Shown here piece after piece: positions 57,117-64,000 of a DNA stretch of 64,000 nucleotides. The DNA lies in the NCBI GenBank assembly GCA_027422505.1, contig JAPQWV010000730.1, positions 124,001 to 188,000 of the forward strand, given 5' to 3'. Every line of letters begins with the position of its first letter. The stretch's first letter is position 1. The notes under the pieces are model-generated. The model did no database searches and was not told the origin of the DNA. It saw only the letters and a program-made list of their open reading frames with translations. Both the position numbers and the translations under genes were made by a program. Source of the DNA: Craterostigma plantagineum. Lineage: Eukaryota > Streptophyta > Magnoliopsida > Lamiales > Linderniaceae.

Positions 57117-58827
57117 TTTCGTTTATGTTCTGATGTTTTTCTTTTAGTACTCTTTTGTGTTGGTCTAGTACTTAAGTCACTTGTGATGACTAAGACTTAC
57201 TTTGTTATCTTTTAATATTTTCTATGTGCGTTTAATTTTCTTTTGAGTGTTTTCAGGAAACGCGACACGACTTCGAACTACGACACAAAATATGTCAAAC
57301 TCAGAAGCAACAACCATGTGCAACTACATCAAATGCTCGAGGCAGGACCACGCCAATTTTTTTTTTAGGGAAGTCACGTTCTTTTCAACTTCTTTTACCT
57401 TATTTTTCTTGATTTTACACGTTGGGGACAACGTGCATCTCAAGTGTGGGGAGGGGGAATTTTGTTAAGGAATTTTGTTGATAAGTTACGCGAAAAATTT
57501 TTATGACGTGTTTTAGCTTTTAAATCTATAGAAGTTTGGCATGATTGTTTGCGTTCATCTCGAATTTGGATTGCATGTTGGGGAGTCTAGTGAGCGATAA
57601 AGACATGCACCAGTGATTTAATCTTTTCAGCATGAATAGATATATTGTGAGATTCACACACATAACCCATGTTCCGTTGTGAGAGTTTGAGCTGACGAGC
57701 TTTTGCTCATTTTCTTGGTTGTGTGAGTAGTGCATAATTTACGTTTGTCTAGAACTTGCTTGTTTGATACGCATTGAAATTTCTTATAGCGTGTTTTGTA
57801 TGAATATGACGAAGGCATTAGGAAATAAGTCCACGGCCAAAGTTTCCTACCGCGACTGATCACCGTAGTTAGCCACTTTGAGCCTAAGCCTATTTATTTC
57901 TTACACTACGTATATCATAAGCCACTAACCTAAATCAGCCTCCAGAGATCATCGGAACCCGAGTTAAGCAGAAGTGAAAGTCGAATGTCAAAGTCGAAAA
58001 GCGTAGTCGGATGACGCCTCAAGACAACGCCGAAAGCAGTCAAGAACCCCCTCTTCAACAAGTTTTAACTCACAAGGAGTTGGCGTAAGGGCAGCGCACC
58101 GCAATGCGAAAGGGTATTCGGAAAAAAAAAGAGCGCGAAAAAAAAAAGAGGGAAAGAAAAAAGAAAAAAAAAGAGAGAAATGGTGTGGCTGCTGGGAAAC
58201 TGAAGCAAGAAGAGGATAAGCTGTTGCGAAAAGTAAGAAAAAGAACCTTCCCTCCGATAATCTTCCAGTCTCGTGAATTGCACATCATTTCTTATTTTGA
58301 GATTTGGAAGAAGAAAGGCTTAGTGGAACGCAACAGAAATAAGAGAAATACGAAGACGGCGTAATCAAAAGGGTTGATCCTGGCGCGCTTTAGACAATGA
58401 CATGAAGACCGACATGACTGTTACTCATATGTGATCCCATTACCACTTCATTACTTTATGAACCCATTTAACCCGAAAAGACCTTCCGATTCATGCTAAC
58501 TGCTTTAAGTAGTGGACGTGCGATTGACTTGCAAGCATATGGGTTAGACTTTATTATTGCATGAATTGAGTGATTCACCAATTTATTAGCCTATACACTG
58601 AGTGATTTGAGTGAATCCCTGTGAGGTGTGGATCTCGATTGGTAGTGCTAAGGAAATTCGTGTCGATAAGTGCTGATTATTGTTGCAGTGTCTATAATTG
58701 CTTGCTTGATTTCATTTTGTGCTTTCCATCTGCATGGTGAATTGTAAATGGTCATGCCACTATTTTGTTATCTTTTCTTGTTTCTAATTTGCTTGAGGAC
58801 AAGCAAAAGCTTAAGTGTGGGGAGGTT
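57117..58827 (+). other. Athila 3' untranslated region
   Basis: No coding frame recognised. A PPT-like GTGTGGGGAGGGGGAA at 57443-57458 resembles the true PPT at 58815-58827. A long A/G-rich tract (58104-58180) is low complexity. Confidence 0.7.
58815..58827 (+). promoter_or_regulatory. Athila polypurine tract
   Basis: GTGTGGGGAGGTT immediately before the right LTR is the expected plus-strand primer site. Confidence 0.8.
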
Positions 58828-60428
58828 TGATAAACGTATTTTTAATACGTTTATTGTTACGTTTTTGGGTTATAATAAGAAATTATTGGTCATTCCATGC
58901 ATTTTATGGCTTTATTTACACCCATTTAAATATTGTAGGACCTTCGAATGATTATCGAGCGAAAAGGAACGGAAACGAGGCAAAACGGCGTGAAAAGGAC
59001 CAAGTATGAAGCTGCCAGGCATAGCTCACGGTCGTGAATCACCTCGCAAGAGGCCGTGAACACGGGCAGTAAGCTTAGGAAGACAAAAGTCTTAAGGTCA
59101 CGGCCGTAAATTACCATGCAAGACGCCGTGAATCTCGGCAGAGACAAGGGGTAAGTTCACTGTCCCGTGTCACGGCCGTGAATCCTCAAGTAAGAAACCG
59201 TGAACGACGGCAGAGAGTTTGATGAAGGTAAGTCACGGCCGTGACTTACGATGCAACAAGCCGTGAGTCACGACAGAGAGTCAAGTTTTAGGGTTTAAGC
59301 CGCCGTCACGGCCGTGAATCATGTTGCACGAGGCCGTGACTCATGCCAGAAAGTCAAGAAATAGGTTTTTGAGCCGCCTTCACGGCCGTGAGGGCCCATT
59401 AAGAGGCCGTGAACGTGCCAAAATTCAGGGTTTTAGCCCATTTTCGAAGCATAAAAAGGGGATGCTCCTTAGAACTGAAAAAGAACTTGATAGGGACGAA
59501 AACTTAGAGAAAAGGAGGGGGAAGAACACTAGAAGCAGCCTCGTGATTCGGAGAAGCTCAAGGGACGATCCAACAACGAAGCTACGCTCATACGATCGAA
59601 GAACGAGAGCTCCACCTCAGAAACGCCATATTCACTTCTTAGGAAAGTTTTTATGAGTTCTCTATCCTCGTTTCCCTTAAATCTTGTTGTTATGACGTTC
59701 AATATGAGTACCTAATCCTCTTGTGTGTTTGGGAATAGATGAACGTTGGGCTATGTCGTAGTTAAGGCGTAGGATAATCGTGAACACGTGTATTCGACTA
59801 TTTATCGTTCTATGATATTGCTTCTTTGTCTCAATATGTCTATGTGTTGATACGAACGTGCGGTACATCGTTTAGGGCGACAGCAAAATAACGATTAGGC
59901 CTTTCATAGACGTTAGGATTCGAGTATAGGGCGACAGCAAATACTCGATCCTCGCCATTTGGTAATTAACGATCTTAGATTCCCACGAACGTTTAGGGCG
60001 ACAGCAAATCCGTGAGTGGGTAGAAAGTTACCGCGATTTAGTCGATTTTCACTTAGGAACGATATTCCGTAGCTTTAGCCGACAACGTCCAGCGGGATTC
60101 GAACCCCAAACACATATTTGTCATCTTGAATCACTCGTATTATTTTTAGTTGTACTACCTTACTCGTCAAATCCTTAAGTTGCGCTGTTAAATTAGTTCG
60201 TAGTATAAACAAATCCTACTATTTTATTTAGGCTAAATATCGATTCGATAGGTAAATACTAGTACTCAATTTATTCCTCGTGTTCGATACTCGGATATTC
60301 ACTATAGCTATATTACAAACGATAGGTACACTGCCTATCCCGCGTGATTCTAGTTATAATATGTTCGTTTTAATTATTACTTGACGTACTCGCACGATCT
60401 TTTATTTAAACATACGCGCACGCGATCA
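58828..60428 (+). repeat. Athila second LTR
   Basis: 1601 bp, matching 46363-47965 with scattered substitutions and single-base indels. It is followed immediately by a second PBS (60434-60451) instead of target DNA. Confidence 0.92.
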
Positions 60429-61225
60429 AGTTTTTGGCGCCGTTGCCGGGGAATGGATTGATATTAGGAACACCCTAGTTCGGTAATTTAGCTATTTTCC
60501 CAGTTTTTGGTTAATTGCGTTATTTGTTTCTACATCATTATTAGTATCGTTACCTTTCCGACGTATTTGTCTAGTTCTTCGCTAAATTTCACTTTCACTC
60601 GTTGAAGGTACTGTTTGACAGTGGATGACCCGAAGCCACCCATCAGGCCCCATTGTTGAAGGAGATCCAGATTTCGAGCGGAAGTTACGAAGGCAGCTCA
60701 GATACAATACGGAAGGCACGACTAGTAATTATCAGGAAGCGCTGGTTAGTTATTCAGAGGACAACTCTCAGGAGTCAGCAGACAATTCTCGAACAGAGAC
60801 GTCCAAAGACAATCGAGAGATAGAAGTCGAGATGGCAGACCGAAGAGTACCGACCCACCAAGACCAAGAAGAGGAACAATCTTTACAAGATCTACTTAAG
60901 AACGCCTCCCTCGGCGGTACAGAATCGGCGATTGTTATTCCTCCGATCGCGAACAACGATTTTGAGCTGAAGCATGCTTGACTTCAGATGATCTTTCAGA
61001 CGGCTCAGTTTGAGGGGAATCCTGATGATGATCCGTACTCCCACCTGAAGGCCTTTCTGACAGTAACAGACACCATCAAGATCAATGGGGTCCCGAGTGA
61101 CGCGATTAAGCTAATGTTGTTTCCATTTTCACTCAAGTACAGGGCGAAGGACTGGTTGGAGATGCTACTGCCCAGATCAATCACTACTTGGGAAGAACTG
61201 CGAGCAGCATTCATCGGTCATTACT
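60429..61225 (+). pseudogene. Truncated second Athila internal region (PBS and gag start)
   Basis: Repeats 47966-48764: the PBS, leader and gag start at 60625 (MTRSHPSGPIVEGDP). There is a 3-base insertion (one extra glutamate codon) and a nonsense codon at 60979-60981 where the first copy has TGG. Gag stops matching after ATTACTTCCCCC at ~61229 and joins directly to Tekay-like LTR sequence. Confidence 0.92.
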
Positions 61226-63516
61226 TCCCCCCCGTACGCTCGGGCAGCCAGCTCAGGTCACGCTAGAGTTAGCACACACCCGAGTTTCCCCGCGCATCAA
61301 CCCTCACAGGTAACTCGCTCCTTCTACCCCGCTCACAGATACACCAAACTATTGTACTAGTAGTCAACACTCACACTGATTTAATATGCAAGTGTAGTGC
61401 AAATGACATGTATATAAGACATGCAAAAATATTTTGTATAGCACGTGAATCTCCATATCACCTAAAAATTCACAAAATCACATATCACATAAAATTCCAT
61501 AATGTTTACGTGCCGTAGGTGAGTTTCACCTACCTGTCGTTCGTAAATATAGTAGTCAATCAATCTCGATAAATCTCTAGGGTTTTAGATCTCTGAACAT
61601 AAAAGTGTTATCACATCAGTATAATTGCCAAATCTAGTAAATCTAAAACCTGTACAAGCCGAAAACATTACTTTAAGCACCTAAAGTGTTCCATATATCC
61701 AGACATACAATCATCGAATTTATCATGTAATTAACGAAACAACATCCTATCACACACCGAAACCGTTTACACACATGCAAACACATGAATATGATTCCAA
61801 CATTTGTACTTTAACACCTATGTCTTATATATATAGATCACAAAAATATCACATAATACACCGAAAGCATAATAATTCATCAAGCAAGTCACATTATACA
61901 TAAAAATATATTATTCTATCAAACAAAACGTTTATAACTAAATCCCCAAAACTTTAGGTAGTAACCGAAATCATTTGTGAGCTATCTAATACTTTTATCA
62001 ACTACTGAAATCATACAACTAAACATTATTAAACAATTCTAACATTGACAACCCTAATTCACCCAAATTTGAGCTTAACGATTTTCTTAACATATAGAAA
62101 ACTCTAATAAGATCGAAAATCTCCAAAGCTTGTAAATACCTTAAACAATCAAAATTAATTTTAACCTCAAGGTATACAAATCTCGAAAGTCTTAAATAAT
62201 TTCATCATATCATGTACCGAAAACTTTTCCTAACATGTATGTAGTTAATTCCATAAACTTAGAATTTAACTTAGACATATAAAATTCACATCGAATTTTC
62301 ACATAATCACATAATTCATAGCACGTTCACATAAAATGATCAAAACATTAAACCACAAAACTTCACATAATTAATTCGAAGTGCAGATTAAAATCACGTA
62401 CACCATCTAATCATATAAATACTTACATAATCATGAACTGAACTACATATCATGTACTCTAATCATGATAGTTTCGAAACCCTTTATGCTTAACATATGA
62501 TCACATAGAGACATATACCCTGGAATCATATTAAGCATGCACAAAAGTTTCCACATACCTTATATCGAAAACTAGAATTTTTCGACTTGTTTTAATCGTA
62601 ATGTCGTTTGAAGATATCTCTCCTCTTTTAACTTCGTTGATGCTTAGAGTGTGGGTTTTCACGTTAATGATCATATATGATATATATCACTATGTTAGGC
62701 CATGTGAGAAAAATAAGCAAGTGGAGTAGGTAATCATCCTTTCCCTTTTTATTAAACAAATTTCGTCCCCTATGAAGTATTTTATTAATTTCTTGTGTCC
62801 ATCTGGATTCATCCTTTAGTTATTATTCCTAATATAATTGTATTTATATGTATATCAATATCTTGTAAGTAAAGACAAACAAGTAACGTGTAGGTTAGGT
62901 GATCCTTTTCCCTTTTGTTTAAGGACATCTCCTTCTTATTTCAGTTCGTATGTTGTTATGACATGTTTGATATGTGGACATATACTTATATATAAATTAT
63001 TGGGCAATGATGTGAGAGGTGACAATTAAGGACAAACGAGAAACGACTAACATGGCTTTGTTTCTTTCTTAATTGTCTCTCTCACGTCTTGTTTGCTCAT
63101 GTCATGATTCCACTCAATTATGTATTAGATATATATATTAAAGTGGTGGCCAAGCTTTTGTTAAGTAAAGTTTGTCTCTTTGATAAAGTTTAACAACTAC
63201 ACCATACATGTTACGTGCGATAACACTAAATTGATAAAGTCCTTTACCTATTATGTTCCTTAAGCTATGCATTAACCCTTAGCTTAATATTATTTTAAAT
63301 TTTAAACTCCTCCTAATGAATTTCAAAATCCACCTCAGCTAATATTTCGAATTTCTTCTCCCTCAGTTTCGAAATTCATTCCTCAGTCCCAAATATTTCT
63401 AACATGTTAGATATCGCTGAAGCATATACACATATAACCACTTTCGCAATCACCCATGTACATAATATACACGCAAATTTATTGACAGATTCTACTCGCA
63501 AAACTCGGGTATTACA
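61226..63516 (-). repeat. Tekay-like Ty3 LTR, copy 2 (3' end missing)
   Basis: Corresponds to 44266-46186 plus two blocks missing there. On the minus strand the LTR starts TGTAATACCCGAGTTTTGCG at 63516. The 3' part equivalent to 43587-44265 is absent because the junction with Athila gag lies at ~61226. Confidence 0.8.
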
Positions 63517-63531
63517 GTCTCCCCCCTTAAA
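63517..63531 (-). promoter_or_regulatory. Tekay-like polypurine tract
   Basis: The minus strand reads CTTTAAGGGGGGAGAC immediately before TGTAATACCC. This is the usual PPT-LTR junction of Tekay/Del elements, and it shows that 61226-63516 is a 3' LTR. Confidence 0.8.
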
Positions 63532-63761
63532 GAATTTCGCCCCCGAAATTAGACCGATTGGCATAATTCGGGCAACTATTTCTCCTAAAATCTATAATTC
63601 CACTACGCTTCCGTTGCGCTACTCTGGCAGTTCGTATATTTTATTTTATTTATTTGTTTATTTATTATTTACCTTTTTTGTTATCCTTAGGCTTTCCAAA
63701 TCTCTAGTAAGATATCCGTATGTGCGACCCAAATATTAATTGGCACAAAAATGAGTATGCT

Positions 63762-64000
63762 TTAATTGTTTAACATACCCGTCATCCCTGGTGGGTTCAA
63801 TTCTTCCTCCTCGTTTGTTAAAGTAAACACACGTGCCGCTACGAGTGGAGGCTGTACTGGCACTTGGGTTTGATTTCCGGAACGATCTTTCGGACAATTT
63901 CTCGCAAGATGTCCTAGTTTGCCACACTTAAAACATTGGGGGTTAAATTTTGGTCTTGCCGAAACAAACGCCTGCATGGTATCGTCTGCATTTCTGGCAC
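63762..64000 (-). pseudogene. Tekay-like gag fragment with zinc knuckle (partial)
   Basis: A minus-strand open frame enters from the window edge: ARNADDTMQAFVSARPKF, then zinc knuckle CFKCGKLGHLARNC, then ARVFTLTNEEEELNPPGMTGM, which is the gag-to-protease border of Tekay-type elements. It ends within ~240 bases of the 3' PPT, so protease, RT, RNase H and integrase are deleted. The element is a non-autonomous or internally deleted derivative. The rest lies outside the window. Confidence 0.75.

Larger units (their letters stand above)
46363..60428 (+). mobile_element. Athila-like Ty3 retrotransposon (14.1 kb)
   Basis: LTRs lie at 46363-47965 and 58828-60428, both TGATAAACG...GCGATCA and about 98% alike by eye. 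The PBS TGGCGCCGTTGCCGGGGA at 47971-47988 is the tRNA-Asp type of Athila/Tat elements, and the PPT GTGTGGGGAGGTT precedes the right LTR. The internal order is gag, protease, RT, RNase H, integrase, then a long 3' region with an antisense ORF, a motif array and an env-position ORF. No 5-bp duplication can be checked, because the right LTR runs straight into a second internal region instead of host DNA. Confidence 0.93.

Noticed and set aside
58104..58364. 86-codon lysine/arginine-rich ORF
   Set aside because: It is low-complexity A/G-rich DNA in the Athila 3' untranslated region with no recognisable protein feature.
59321..59656. 111-codon ORF in the right LTR
   Set aside because: It lies within LTR sequence, and the equivalent frame in the left LTR is broken.

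Overview
This window is nuclear DNA from a eudicot plant. Evidence for this: intron-containing MAPKKK genes, an intronless NFR5/NFP-type LysM receptor kinase, a nuclear tRNA-Arg(TCT), plant-type Copia, Athila and Tekay-like LTR retrotransposons, a plant tRNA-derived SINE, and Stowaway, Tourist and hAT MITEs. Nothing in the sequence fixes the species. An NFR5-type (LYR-IA) receptor argues against Brassicaceae.

Layout. 1-8.3 kb is a graveyard of mobile DNA: a 673-bp fold-back repeat, MITEs, Ty3 gag fragments, a 2.4-kb long-TIR element with a 10-bp target duplication and hAT transposase remains, a solo LTR, a broken AP2/ERF gene and a SINE. 8.3-13.5 kb is an old minus-strand Copia with exact boundaries. 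14.2-15.3 kb is an intact single-exon MAPKKK. 17.2 kb has tRNA-Arg. 17.5-22.6 kb is a very young Copia (LTRs differ at one base) with two single-base frame breaks. 22.9-27.0 kb is a nine-exon MAPKKK3/5-type gene. 27.6-33.6 kb is a decayed Copia carrying a hAT MITE and a Stowaway MITE. 33.7-34.8 kb is a Harbinger-like element. 35.3-38.6 kb is a decayed SKU5-like multicopper oxidase gene. 38.8-39.4 kb is a three-exon TMEM220-like gene. 40.5-42.4 kb is the LysM receptor kinase.

From 43.6 kb to the end the DNA is Ty3-type retrotransposon. A minus-strand Tekay-like LTR is followed by a 14-kb Athila-like element, then by a second, truncated Athila start, then by a second copy of the Tekay-like LTR. 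This can be read as a ~17-kb tandem duplication.

The most unusual system is inside the Athila element. A six-unit array built around the palindrome TCACGGCCGTGA lies upstream of the LTR TATA box. A second six-unit array lies in the internal region in the opposite orientation. On the minus strand, this second array is followed by a TATA box, a 54-residue membrane-protein ORF and a polyadenylation-like signal. It therefore looks like an antisense gene under a duplicated LTR-type regulatory array.

Likely functional host genes are the two MAPKKKs (signalling), tRNA-Arg, the TMEM220-like gene and the LysM receptor-like pseudokinase (lipochitooligosaccharide or chitin-type perception). No operon-like relation between them is implied.
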